This document shows, in pieces, positions 47,033-60,200 of a DNA stretch of 64,000 bases. The position numbers and the translations under genes were made by a program. Within the stretch, counting starts at the first letter, position 1. Every line of letters begins with the position of its first letter. The notes beneath the pieces were generated by a model. That model had not been told where the DNA came from. It made no database searches and worked only from the letters and a program-made list of their open reading frames with translations. This DNA comes from Paracyclopina nana (taxonomy: Eukaryota > Arthropoda > Copepoda > Cyclopoida > Cyclopettidae): positions 4,980,001 to 5,044,000 of the forward strand of contig JAGUCH010000006.1 of assembly GCA_019096065.1 (NCBI GenBank). The letters run 5' to 3'.

Positions 47033-49651
47033 CTGAGAGGAGCCCTTTTTACCAGGCTAGAATCTCAGCAAAAACAATTCTACTAAGAGGATAACTCCAA
47101 ATAATGCAGTATGCGCAATTCTAATGGTATGGCAGGTATTTGTAGTGGTGAAAATGACATTCTCTGAATTACATCCAATTTTGCCAACCTGGCCATGCTA
47201 GGCAACCTGCAAAAAATCCACCACTCATTTCCGACATTCTTAATTAAAATCCACAAAGAACCCTGACATGGCAACTCTCATACCATTGCAATTAGATTAG
47301 GGGTAAAAAACAACAACCCATGTTTTTTTGAGGAAGTGCTTGTTTCCATATTTCCAAGAATTGAGCATAAATATGGACTTTTTTCTATGTGGCAAATAAG
47401 TTTATGGGCGCTATTCAATTTCCATTGAGAAAAGCTATTTGAAATTCACGATTTTTGTGGGCTGCTCCATCATTTCTGGGCAACCACAGAAGTTGGGATT
47501 ATCTCGTATGGAAAAAAAGTGCACTGCTTCAAAATAGTATATGTGGAATCATTGACCGAAAATGGTAAAAATGTAATTATTATTCCGACTTTTTGACAAC
47601 CGTTCGTAATGCTACGTGATGGACGCTCAAAATTAGGCTTAAAAAAAATACATAGCAACAACAAAGGCTTGAGCTATGCGATAAGATAACGATTTTGTGA
47701 GGAAAACCGACCTAATGATCATGGCCATTCTTGTCTAATGACGTTGATGGACTTTGGTTTTACCGTTTTTTGACACATCATGCATTTTAGCGGAATTTAT
47801 TCAATAAAATGCTGACACGGCACGGTAGGTATTTACACAGAATGAGCCACGCCCGCCATAGGCTAAAGTTGCCGCATAATAATGAGAGGAAATTCCGCGC
47901 ATGGCAGCACAGTGGGGGCGGAAAAAGTCACCGTGATTTGGTGAGAATCTCAACTTTTTTGTGCCCCGAATTCCCAACGTTTTCTCTTGAGCATGATGCA
48001 TCTTTTTAAAGTTATCCTTTAACCTCTGTGGTTTCGCATGTAGATCTGAATTGCCTCGTATAGAGGCCGTGATATGTCTTTTTATTTTTACGATGTCCCC
48101 TCCTTTTATACTGACGTTTATTGCCAAGCATACAAACAAACCACTCCATATGCACTTTCAAAGACAATTGTGGTAGCCATAAAGCCTAAATGTGAAAATT
48201 TACCTTCACGTCATGCAAACTTTGACTTTTTGGGCCAGATCTGGATCTCGTTAATAAGTGCAGAGGAGAATCGTGTCTTGCCAGTAAAAGTGGCCGGTTT
48301 GGCGTTTTTTGCACCTCGCTCGATGGATCCACAGTAATGTGGTGCATTTGTTCCAATTTGTAGTAGTAGAGCAGAACTGGAGAAAAGAAGTACCTGGCCA
48401 CTTCATAAATTGCAATTTTGGAAAAAGCTGCAATTATCTGTCAGGAGCCAATTTTGATGGACATGAATGAGGCCAAAACGAGCCATCTGAGATGTCACTT
48501 TTAAAGACTCCCATGTTCTGAGCAATTCCTATTTGACAAGTCAGTAAAATTGGCCCCTGGCATGGCGGTCGGAAAAAAACGCATCAAAGCCTTTTCGTGT
48601 GTATGTTGTACATTTCGAATGTAAAGGAGATAGGGGCTATATAATTCAAATGCCTTTGAGGTGTTTTCATTTTTTTAAAGGGCCATAATGAAAATGGACG
48701 TAATGATAGGTCATCAATGTGCAAGAGGTTAATTGCCCTATGTCCCGATCGCCGATGGTCATCCAGGTTAAAAACGAGTGCGTGAGAGAAACCAAATTAG
48801 CAGGTTGTCGCCATAAATTCGCGGATTTTCTGGCCAAAGTCCTTACTTTACGGGCACAGTGTGAAATTGGGGAGCCACCTCCTCTTCTCAGCAGCAAATA
48901 AATTCCCCTTTTTTCACGTGTGTTTTCATTTCCAAATTGCACATAATTGAGCTAGGTTCTTGTAAATTATCATGAGCATGCCACCATCAGATGAAAAGTG
49001 GCTTGAAAAGCTGGTGTTTTTGATTACTTTCGACGATGGTCTAGTTTTGATTCCGCGGATGATAAACGGCCTCATTGCACCCTTAATGTTAATTCATATT
49101 GTGTGGAAAATTGAGTTTAAAATGCAACAGCAAAGCTACTAATGATGTCGTTACTCATATCCTACAATTCAGCACGTTGGAGCAAAGGAGCTTTAAAAAC
49201 CTGGATTTTCCGCAATGCTCTGTAGCGCTCGGAGTTCATCCTCCCTATGCAAATTCTTAATTGCAAAAAAGGCAAAAGCTAGGGGGCTCCCCTTTGTGAT
49301 CTCAATGGAACGATCTCATTTAGAAACAAATGTAGGCAATCTAAGAAAGAAAATGGCATCATTTGCTCCGCTCTTTGTAGGCGTGACCTTTTATAACGAC
49401 TTGCAACTTGATCATCTCTAAAAAAAACTTATTAGCCAGCCCAGGATCGGATTGCGCTTTGCTGAGGCTAAAAAGCTTTTTAATAATGATGATGGCCGTG
49501 TACGTGAAAATGGGGGCTGGCTTGCAGCCCACCAATCTGTCGAGTCATGTGATTGACAAATAGTGTCAAATTTCCTGAGCAGTAATAAGAGCCTGACAAA
49601 AGCCCAAGAATTTGCCTCGCATAATTACTGCTTCAATATTATGTAGGTTTT
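47033..49651. other. Gene-free stretch
   Basis: AT-rich DNA without a supported gene. The open frames on both strands at 47801-48433 lack recognisable motifs. Confidence 0.4.
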
Positions 49652-49654
49652 TTA

Positions 49655-49815
49655 GTACACCCCATATAACAAATCATGGCTTTTTGGAGATCTTTTCAGT
49701 ATGGGGGTGCGTTAATTCTAAAAGGAACTGCTACTATGTGCATAGTTCCTTTTTCAGTTAATGCCCCCTGCATCAAAAAGCTCTTAAAAAGCCATGATTT
49801 GTTTTGTGGGGCATC
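49655..49815. mobile_element. 161-bp foldback MITE with TTA duplication
   Basis: Arms of about 70 bp pair imperfectly. The left arm has ACAAATCATGGCTTTTT near 49669; the right arm has its inverse before 49815. Ends read GTACACCCC and, inverted, GATGCCCC. TTA lies immediately outside both (49652-49654 and 49816-49818), as for PIF/Harbinger-type insertion. Confidence 0.7.
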
Positions 49816-50242
49816 TTAGGCTCCGAATCAGAAATTCGGCCCAAAAACTGAATTTCTCTTTTCTTGCAGTGTATAATGCCCTATACTAATTTATTGCAAG
49901 GCAAACAGTGTTTGGCCTTTGACCAATCGTGTCCAGGCAAATTCCTCAGTGGAAAGATTCTCCTGAGGAGCTGACAGAAGAGTCAACTCTTGTGTGAAGC
50001 TGGAAGACAAGAAGAGGGCAAATATACAGATTTTGAGCGAGTGCCATGATTATGTATGCCATGTTGTTTGTCGGGAAGTTTGCTCTTGCATTTCTCTCCT
50101 CATGGTCAGGATTGATGATGAGAGCGCAATTTCTCCTCAAGCAGAACAACTCTTTTTTTTTTCAACCCACCTTTGGCATTTTTTCACCCATTCGTCATCA
50201 TCACATTCTTGAGGCTCTCAGGTGTTCCCAATGAGATGCATA

Positions 50243-51287
50243 CCCAACCAGAATTTTAGTTACCGATTCGGGTCTGAATAGTTCCCGAATTGGCAAAATG
50301 AGCTTTTCGGGTGCTTTTCATCCATGAAAACTTCTTGACTACTCGGGCACAAATCAGGAACTTAAAGGTCAATAACTTTTTAACCATTACTTTGTGTGAA
50401 AAGTTACTGATTGTTCGTGAAGTATTCAAGAGCTTTTGCTCTGTAACTTTTCAATAATGAATACTGCTTGACTATTCAAGAACTATTCAGGAACTTCTAT
50501 TTCAGGAACTTTTCAATAATATATACTTCTTGATAATTCAAGAACTATTCAAGAACTTTCAATCAGTAACTTTTCAATAATGGATTATGCTTGATTTTTC
50601 AAGAACTATTCAATAAGGTTCATTTAAGCAACTTTTCAACAATGAAAGCTTCTTGATAATTCAAGAACTATTCAAGAGCTTATGTTCAGTAACTTACAAA
50701 AAACCTTTTCAATTATGAATGCTTCTTGAGCAGTCAAGAGCTATTCAGTGACTTCTGGACTTACAAAAAATTCCAAGTACTCTAAGAATTTAAGCTAGCT
50801 CCATCTAGAGCATTTTCTACACAATATTGTTGCTAAAAATAGTGCAAATTATAGTCAGACATCTGTGGTCTAGAGGCAAGGCACTGGATTTCAAATCTGA
50901 GGTTCGTGGGTTCAAATCCGCCATGGGTAAACTTTCTTTCTAGCTTTTCTAACTTTCTTTCATTCACTTTAAATCCATCATTGTCTACAGAAAGAGAAAG
51001 CTTAAACAAAAAGCTAGAAAGCTCCCAAAAAAATTAATTTTTGGCAGGTCCTTGAATAATAACTGAAATCAAGTCCTTGAATATTAGCTGAAGTCAATTC
51101 CTGAAAAGTTGCTGAATAGTTACCAATATTTGAGAACTTAACTTGATAACTTTTAGGTAACTTTAACAATTCTCAGCATTGATTTCCGTCACGCTATAGT
51201 TCTCTATTCGAGAGGTATTTGAGAACACAATTCTTCTCGATTAGTTCTCGAATACTTACCAAAGTTTTGTCCAAAATTCTGGTTGGG
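50243..51287. mobile_element. 1-kb non-autonomous element with CCCAACCA ends
   Basis: Ends CCCAACCAGAATTTT and AAAATTCTGGTTGGG, flanked by TA on both sides (50241-50242 and 51288-51289). It shares the first eight bases with the element at 45131-47030. The interior has degenerate repeats such as TTCAAGAACTATTC and GTAACTTTTCAA, with the opposite orientation (TTGAATA, AGTTGCTGAATAG) towards the right end. It carries the tRNA-like sequence at 50859-50929. Confidence 0.65.
50859..50929 (+). tRNA. Degenerate tRNA-like sequence (pseudogene or SINE head)
   Basis: It has an A box (TGGTCTAGAGG) and a B box (GGTTCAAATCC) at normal spacing. The D stem pairs (GTCT with AGGC), and an anticodon stem-loop can form with loop TTTCAAA, giving anticodon TCA. 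The T stem has two mismatches and the 5' and 3' ends do not pair into an acceptor stem. It is therefore probably not a working tRNA. Its place inside a transposable element fits a tRNA-derived promoter or captured tRNA. Confidence 0.5.
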
Positions 51288-51289
51288 TA

Positions 51290-54200
51290 CTGGTTTCCTT
51301 GCCTACTGCACAATGCGATTTGAGCTTTTTTTCCGGACCTCAATTTGGAATTTTGATAGATTGGTGTGAGCAGCAGCAGCACATTTTTGTGTACACTACA
51401 CTATTATATGTGTACTGTAATCCCTTTAGCCTGAGGATTTTGAAGCTGAAATTCCAAGAGATATTCACTTTTCTAATGGATCATCATAGTAGGCATTGCA
51501 TAAGGTATTTGATAGGATGCCATCCATCCATTTCTTCCCGTCAATTCCATGTCAGGTCTCGTATCACAAGCCCAATGTAATTATTGGCTCTGACGGGCAT
51601 TTAAGGACATTTTGTCAATTATCTTGTCCATCGCCTGGAGTAATTTCTTTGGTGTAGAAAAGAACAGCCACCAGATTTATGCGGCCAATATCTCTTGCCA
51701 GAAAGTCAAGAATTAATTACAAAAGTACAAAAAAAATATTCTGTGGCCATTTTTCCTCTCTCTTTTGGAAGCTTGTAAAAGTGAGGGTAAAACAATCATA
51801 TGGCTAAAGGGCACACAACTTTTTAAAGCTGTCCAGTCTGGTATAATTTGCTTTGACCTGTAGGCTCAAAAGCTGAGCCCCACTTATTCCCAAGTGTTTC
51901 GTTATTTTAACGGTATTTTTTGATAGCTTAGCTTTGGATCTTCTTAAAAAGGAACCAAAAGCTGGATTCGAGATAAATGTGGATTTATCGGTGTCAATCT
52001 CATTTGTGAAGACCCCTGTGGTGAAAAATGGCCTTTTCAGTTTTTATGCCACTCTATAAGTAGAGAAACATCAGCTGTGTGGAATTTCGTTAAACCATCC
52101 ATTGATAACGGAAGAGTCGTGACTCGGGAGCCGTCCGGGACACAATTAGTCACTCTCACGATGTGACAGGACTCTGGGCTTGTTATTTTGCTACTGAATT
52201 TTCACCTCGTCATCCAGAAACAACTTGGTATGCATTGCTGCTATGGCCTTCGCGCAGCTCGTATGCTAAAAAACCACGTTGTGCTTCACCTAATGGGTTT
52301 TTCATATACCTACATGCTAAGTGAGCTGAAGTTGTGCTAAACGATGAAAATGCCACGAATTCTTAGCCACTGGAAATATTATTCTCAAGACAATGGGTGC
52401 GATGCAATGTTGGAAATTTTTCCCTTTTTTGGGGGTAATTTTAGCCACCATGGCAAAGTTATGTTTGTGCAGCATCAAAGCGTGACATACTAACTTGAAA
52501 TGGTGAAAAAACTCATTTTCTTCCCTGAGGAAGTCGCAATGCATTTGCCATGCTTTGCTCAGAGTCTAAACTCATGAATGACACAATCATAGCTCATGAT
52601 GCCAAGATGACCTGCCAACATGCTCAGTGCAGTGGTGAGAAAATTCTGCTCGCAGATGAGAAGGCCAAAGGGTAACAAAATAACAACCATAACTGAATTC
52701 TTCTTCGCTGAAATGTCAAGGAAATTGAGGCAAGACGTGCATTATGGGTCCTGTTTTGACCACACATTTCACCACCAAGGTCTTATGCTGGAAAAAAAAT
52801 TCGGAAGCCTTTTACTTCTTGCGTCAAATTGAGGCAAAAAATTTTGCTTTATTTAAAAATGTTTATTTTTTGAAGCCTTGAGGAAATTCAGCATTCGCTC
52901 TCCTTTTTTTGCGTGTGTGGTCCATATTTTGAGAAAAACGCCTCCTAATAAAAATCTCGACGCAGTGCATGTAATCTTTGGCGTTTGAAAATTTTCCATA
53001 ATTTGGCAAGCTGCTGATTAAAAATCTCCGCGTTTTGGACATATTCCGCTTTAATGGACCCTAAAATTGTTCGTTAAACCGTGACATCAGAATGTTTATG
53101 AGCCGAAAATGAGCGAAAAAGCTTCTTTGCCGCTTGGTGCACTGTTGAAAAAGTAGCTAGTTTCATTTTCTGAATATTCTGTTGCGAACCTTGGGGATTT
53201 TGCATTTTTGTTGGCTATAGAGCGGTTTTTGCAATAAACAGGCAATAAAAGTTGCTTTTAACACATGAAGGTGTCCCCATTTTATTTAAAAAATCATAAC
53301 TTGACTGACATTTGATTATAAATTAAGGAAATTTCAAAGGAATGAAGATACTTTGCTCATTGCTGCCAATAAAACCTGCTCCAAGTAAAATGTGATAAGA
53401 TTGCTATTTTATATTAAGTGAGACTGTTTCATTAATCTATATTAAAATACGTGGGATTCTTAAGCGAAACAGTTAACCGAAGCTATTTGCTTGGGGAAAA
53501 TCCACTCGCATTTGCGAATTTGCTGGGGATGCACAAATAAGATGATGCTCTAATTTCCTTGGGGAAATGTGCTCAGATGCAAATCTACTCCATAAAAAGA
53601 ATAGAAAATCCAGCTTCCTCTACCATCAACTTGCTTGTGGAAGCCGAGGAATTTTAGGCAAATGAAAGATGGTGGCAAAATAACCCTTTGAAAAGGATGA
53701 AATGAGTAGGGGCCATACAAAAATTACTCGGTTGTTTTCCATGCCCATATTATTGTGTCTAGCAAAAGCTGTTTGTAGGAAAAATGGCGTGCATTTCTGC
53801 GTTTCCTCGAGGTGCACGTGACCACACATCCACGATGATCCGTAAAAAAATGGACCACCTCACGACCGCAACCGGGGAGCATGCATTTTGTTGGAATACC
53901 AAGATGGCGACCCAATTTTCTAAACCAGATATAGCATCAAGGGCAAAAAGGCATCAAATCATTATTGCGTGGTTGCGTGAGTGACTAATTAATGTTGCGC
54001 GCCAAGTGCGCGCCAAAAGATGATGTCAAATCAAGCAAAAAGTGACTACTAGCTTTCTAGGCTTGATTTAATGCGGGATTAGTGGAACCGAGTGGAACTA
54101 TTTTGACCTTTTTTTGTAAAGTTGCGTGGTTGTGACTTGATGCAAGTTGCGCGTCCGGTACATGAAAACGCGCGCAAAAAGGCTGGAATTCATCCGAACA

Positions 54201-57200
54201 ATTTGCTATTGTATAAGGAACGATGGCTTCTGTTACGTAGTACAGTCAGCGCACCCTAGTGTGAAAAGCCGTGTAGTATGCTCACTACAGAGGCAGCTAC
54301 ATAGCGATTCGTAATTTGCCAAAAAATTGGCCTTCCCTTCTGATTTATCAAAAATTCATAGAATAATAATGAATTCTTATGATATTTCATGCTACTATGT
54401 GAACAAAAAATCAGGCCAATCAGCTAAAAAAAACCGGGGAAATGCTGGTTCTTGAATTGCAATCTAATTTGAAAATTTCCGCCTTTTTTTAGACCAATCA
54501 GAGCAGAGTTAAAAAAATGTTGGCTTTTATGGTGCTACCAGATAAAAACTTTTGTCAACACGTAATGAGTGATTCGGACTGTTTTATGCAAAAACTGGCA
54601 ATTTATAAAAGCTCTTAGCATGTAGTCCAAAAATGATTTTTTTTCACTTTTCCGTCAAAGCGTCATGCGTAAACAGCTGTACTACCTTACTGTGGCGCCA
54701 TCTACCATGATAAATTTCAAAATCAGCTCCTATTCCCACTTTTTTCCTGATTAGAGCCTTGCCATGAAAGGAAACCGACACTTGGCTTCTTTTGAGTTTT
54801 AATGCTACATAAAAAACTGGGCAGTAAATCTGGGTAAACGAGGGCATTCCAAACCGCATTTTTCAGCAGTAAAAAAGTTACGTCACCGTGGCTGCCTTTT
54901 AGCATAATTCCAAGTTAATTCAAGCATACCTTTGTACGATTGGTTGGCAGATTTGACGCAAAGGACAAGTGAAGTGGATGCAAATCCAAGGTATTTTTGA
55001 CCTGGAATTTGACGGAATCCAGTACTCAGTTGAAGGCTTCTGACGCGCCCTTTTCCAGTTAGGTGGTGCAGGTCAAGCCAGATTTCTTCTACTTAAAACT
55101 GACTAATTGAAAAGATGGCTCCAGGCAGGCCTGGTAAGTCTGTAAAGTTTTAAGTGCCACAGCCGACAAATGGGGCTCTTTTCATGAAACAAACAAGCTT
55201 GCCAACTTGGAAAAAGTGGAGCAAAAAAATATTTTTAAGTGGTCTCTAGCTAAAAAAGATACTGCCTAAACCATTGCATCTCTTTTGGGGTAACGCGTTC
55301 AGGAAAAAAGGGTTACCAGAGAAGGAGGAAACACTTGAGGAATCCAATTAGCACGTTTTTTAAATGGACAAGCTAGAAAAATGTGCAGAGAATTGAGCAA
55401 ATCTCTCGATGAGGTAAGGGTCACAGTCGGGAAGCTTCTTGTCGAAGTTGAAACCTATAAATCCTCATTTGCTTGAGGTCGAGACCCCTTGTAACTAGCA
55501 CGAGCAAGGTGGCCTCAGGGGGGCTCCTTGATTACCCAGAAACTGAAGACCTGAATTTTTAGCAGGCTCTGCTATTCTATTATGAGGCTTGAGGCATGCC
55601 AATGTCATCTTTTCCATTCTCCCAACAATAATTATCCCGAAATGGCAAGGTGAGAGTCAAACAAATTACGGCCAAAAGTCAGTCATTTTTGGCCATATAA
55701 AAGTGGGGCAAAACATCAGTTCAACTAACAGCATTCCTGACTCGTGTCGTTCTCTCGGGGAAAAACTTCTTGCTCTTCTTGGAATAAGTGACAAAGTGGC
55801 CATTAAAGATTCGGATGCCTTGTCATGATGCCTTCAATGGGCCATTTATTGTTTTGGCAGTCAAGTCGCTTTCTACGCCATCCATCTCAGCTGGCATAAG
55901 AATGAACAAAGAAAAACTAACTGCCCTACTTGCAGCAAAAAAGCAAGGGGGTTTGGTAATTGAAAAAAAGTTGAAAGATGGTTCGACCTGATTGGAAGAA
56001 GGCAAGCTAGGGATATATATGAGACAGGTGGGGGGTCACGTTGCCAGTAAAATCACAAATTACCCACAAAACTACGTACGTACGTACAGCAACGTGTTAA
56101 AGGTCATGATTCTAGAAATTAATGGAATTGAGGGGACTTCACCTTCTTCCCACCAAGAAAATGTGAAAGTACGACGACGACGACAGCAAGAATTTTTGTG
56201 AGCATAGCTATATGGAACGAAAAATTTATTTAAGCAGGCATATCAAGATCCTCCTTTTTCCCAGCCACAAAAGTGGGCTTGGCTGGCTGATGAATTTACG
56301 AGAAGAAGACTTCTAGCTGAATACGAATTGGTCTAGTTTTTGCATCCTCATGTCTTCATACTATACCAAGGAAAATCATCTGAAGAAGAACAAACGGTGG
56401 GGTGTCAACGGTTACGCCCACCTACCAATTAACCCATTCTTAGACATGCTACTAGACTATAGCTCCACTCTTGATTCCACTCTGAGCCACCAACTCTCAA
56501 AAGATACAGACCCTCTCATGTTTGCCCTCAATCATCCCCCACAGTGCTCCTTCGCTGAAAATGCAAACGCTTCCAAATTCTTTCAAGCCTTTGTGTGAGT
56601 GTTGCCACAAATGTTGAACTATACATTAATTGCTCGGAACATGTAAAGCATGGCCTCAAGAGAAGTCTGACATTTTGTTATTGCTCCAGCTAATAAATGC
56701 CTTATTATACTGGCATGGCCGCTGTATGTGCCAGCTGTGACGAATTGATTCAAAAAAGCCCAATTTTCATTCCAGGAAGCTCAGATTTGGGGCTATTGGG
56801 TGTTGCCTTTGATTATGTGAAATTATTGCAGTCATTTTTATCAAAGGGCTTGGACCGTCAGCATTGAAGATTTGCAGCAAATTCACCATTATCTTCACAG
56901 ATGTTGGGCACTTTAAAGCTTCATGGGCTGAGCTGCACCTACTTCATATGATAAGGATGGTCAAAATGTTTCCTCCTAAAAGGGCAATATCCAAAATGGT
57001 AAAATAGCTACTTAGTTATTGCTCTCATCTACAGTGTAACTGAAGTTTGCAGGTTGCGTGACTAAAACTCGTGAAAATTGAGCCCCGCTCAAGCCCGTCT
57101 CCTTTTTTAATGGCTTTTTGCAAAAGCGCGAGTGCTGCGAATTAATTAAATGTGGAGCTTTTGAAATATGGAATATGGGCAATTCAAAAGTGGTATCTGG

Positions 57201-60200
57201 TTGCCATTAGCATAATCCAAGCCAAATTTAGCTCGGACCACATACAAAGCGAGAGAGTAAAAATCAAGCTTATTTATAGCGCGTCATTTTGGCGAAAAAA
57301 TCTAAAAAAGGATTTATGGGCAGTGAAAGGGATATCCGTAAATCACCCATTTTCGATCTTAATCTCACCTGGAGGCAAGAAAAGAAGCAAATCATGCTCG
57401 GAAGAAATGTTTTCATGCATGATTCAATTTGATTGGGGAGGATTAGCATTTGATTAAACTTGATTGCTGACTTTGCAAAAAAGGTCAAAAGTTGCCAACT
57501 TCGTGGGTGAAATGTATGTCAATAAGCATCAAGTCGATATCGTGGGCTTTAAAGATGGGGGCAATAAAAATATCTACTCATAAAAAGTCGATTCATGGCT
57601 TAAAATGCATATGTATAGCTCTTGCTAGATATCTTATACAGGATAAGCGAACACTTGCCGCGGAACAAATCAAAACAAATAGCGCGCAACCTTCCACAAC
57701 AATCGCCATAGTTGAGCCTTTATTAGCCTGTTCTTATCACTGTCTTTTGTTTCTGACTTTGCTGGCATGAATTGTTATGAATTGAGGTGGCCAATGCGTG
57801 TAATTTTATTAATGACCACAAGAGCCAGAAAAAGTGACAGTCACCATGAAATTACAGTTCAAGAAGGAAGGCTTGAGCAAAAAACCTTTTCAAAAAGTGA
57901 AACTAATTAAGCAAAGCAGCTCAAAATAAGAAGTACTAGTACACTGAGCAGTAGAAGAGTGGTGAGAAAAATAGCGTTTCACTTGCATGTGTCAGCCATA
58001 AAGACAAGGATCTCTAGCGAGCAAAATCAATTGCTGCAGGCAAAGAGCATTGTTTCACGAAAAGTTCACGTCACATGGAAATTAGGCAGCCAGAAAAAAG
58101 CCAGGGTTGAAATTGTGTCTTGAACATGTAATCGATTGACCTCCCACGAGTCATATCATATAACGCAGTGGACCACCTAGGGCGCCATTTGACCCCAGAT
58201 AGTATTTTGTCACTTTTAAAGGTCACCCACAATGAAAGTTACATTTTTCAAAAATTCCTCAGGATGCTTTTTATACGTCGGTTATTTCAGCACCAGACGC
58301 TTGTAGACAGTTCACATATTTCACTGATAATCACGCAAGACGCTAATTTCTAATCCTCTCTGGGGGAAAAAATTATCATGGAAAAGTACCCTTTTTTGAG
58401 CTGATCCAGCAGGGTAAAAAAGGCCATGAATAATTTTTCACCCAAGGTGATTAATTTCAAGGTGAGGCCGAAATTCATTATGTTTGGTAGGGCAGCTTTA
58501 ATGATGCACAGTGATTGGGAAAACATCTAAATAACTTGGCTGTGGTGAAATGCGAGTATAAGTAAAATATTGCTCTTTTGTATCGAGTTGGTGAAAAGTA
58601 GCGAATTTCATTTCGTTTGTGTATTTAACGTCAAAAGTTCGGGAGAATGAACGTACGCAGCGGGAGCTTTTATGGAAAATCCACCTTGGCTCAATGATCC
58701 AATAACAACAATGAACATCTGTAGAATGCGCTTCAATGAGCAACACCATGGGTAAAATGACCCCAAAAAGCCATGAATGGCTAATTAAAATTCTGCAGTT
58801 TAGTCTGAAGTTGCGTGTGTCTTTCGAGTAAAAAGTTGCGGGAATTTCCGCCGCGGCTAATCCCCCTCAGTGCAGATATTATCACAAAAGCTCAGAAATT
58901 CAGGTAGCCATAGCGATGAAAAATTATTATTTTGGCCTTACCTTGAGAGATTTTGTCATCATCATCATCATGAAATTGATCAAGATTTTTGCGCGCGCGT
59001 TACGGCGGCCGCGCCCAATTCTTCATTTGGGCAATTGAGCAATTTTCCCTTTAATTTGTTTTTAATTCACTTTCACTTCTCAACTCAGATTGAAGAAAAG
59101 TTTCAATATTGCCAAGTCGAGCTCATTTACTATTTTCACTCGTATTTTCTCTAGCCATTTTTGATGACATTGCAGAAAAGCCAATTGGAGCAAAAAAGGG
59201 GAAAAACCAAAAGCTTTAAGCAGGCCCAGCAAAGCTACATACATTCAGTTGGCTAATAGTTAATAGTTATAAGGGGAAATATTAATCAATGACTTTTGCA
59301 ATATGCTGCCCTCCAGAAAAAAAGAACATCATCCATTAAAGCTCATGAAAAGCCTTTTGAGAAGAGAAAACTATTAAGGTTTTGCTGCTACTGCTTCTTC
59401 ATTCAGGTCAAAATTCATTGAGCTTGTCTGAAAAAATGTCCAGCGAGTGGTGGATGCTGGCCCATTTACGACAACTCACTTTTAATGGGACAAAAGTAAT
59501 CAGCTGGTCACATCTTCTGAGCCACCAGCTTAAAACCAAATCTTCCCTTCGAATTTTGAAAAGCTAGCTTTTATTGCCCCTTGTTACAATGTTTTCCATC
59601 CTCCTCCACTTTAACATGCTCACTGTGGGGCTTATGTAGCAAAAAAACCATCTTTTCCTTTTTTGAATTAGTCGAGTCTATCTAATAATAAAAAGTGCTG
59701 GAAATTTAAGTTATCATACACTTTTATGAACCTTGAGATGATTTTTATTTACATGAGGCTGACGAAAAAGCCAAATGTTGAAAGGCCGAGCACTTGTTTG
59801 TATGGGAAAACTGGAGATATTTTTTAATCTCATTTTCCTCTGTGCTCAAGTGAATGGAAGAGACAACTGTATACACATTTTATGACCCCCTAGATTATTG
59901 CTGGCAGCTTCACCTGAAACAGTCGAAGTTTCAAAGCATTCTTCCCCAAATCCCAGCCAGCAATTCGCTCGTAAAATTCGATCATTATTCGCCGTACAAA
60001 ATCCCAAGGAACTTCTGTTGCAGTTCACCAGACTGATCATTATGCGTGAAATGCTTAGCTTTTCCACATGTTTTCCGTAGTACTCCTACAGCAGCCCTCA
60101 AGAGTAACGCAGAAACTGAGAAAGATATGAAAATGGAATTCAGTGTACTCCAGAAATATCAGAGCCAGTCATACTTTGTAAATTAAACAGCTCTATGTTG

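Noticed and set aside
56350-56598. 82-codon frame with fairly protein-like composition
   Set aside because: Isolated, with no motif, no partner exon and no sign of conservation that can be read here.
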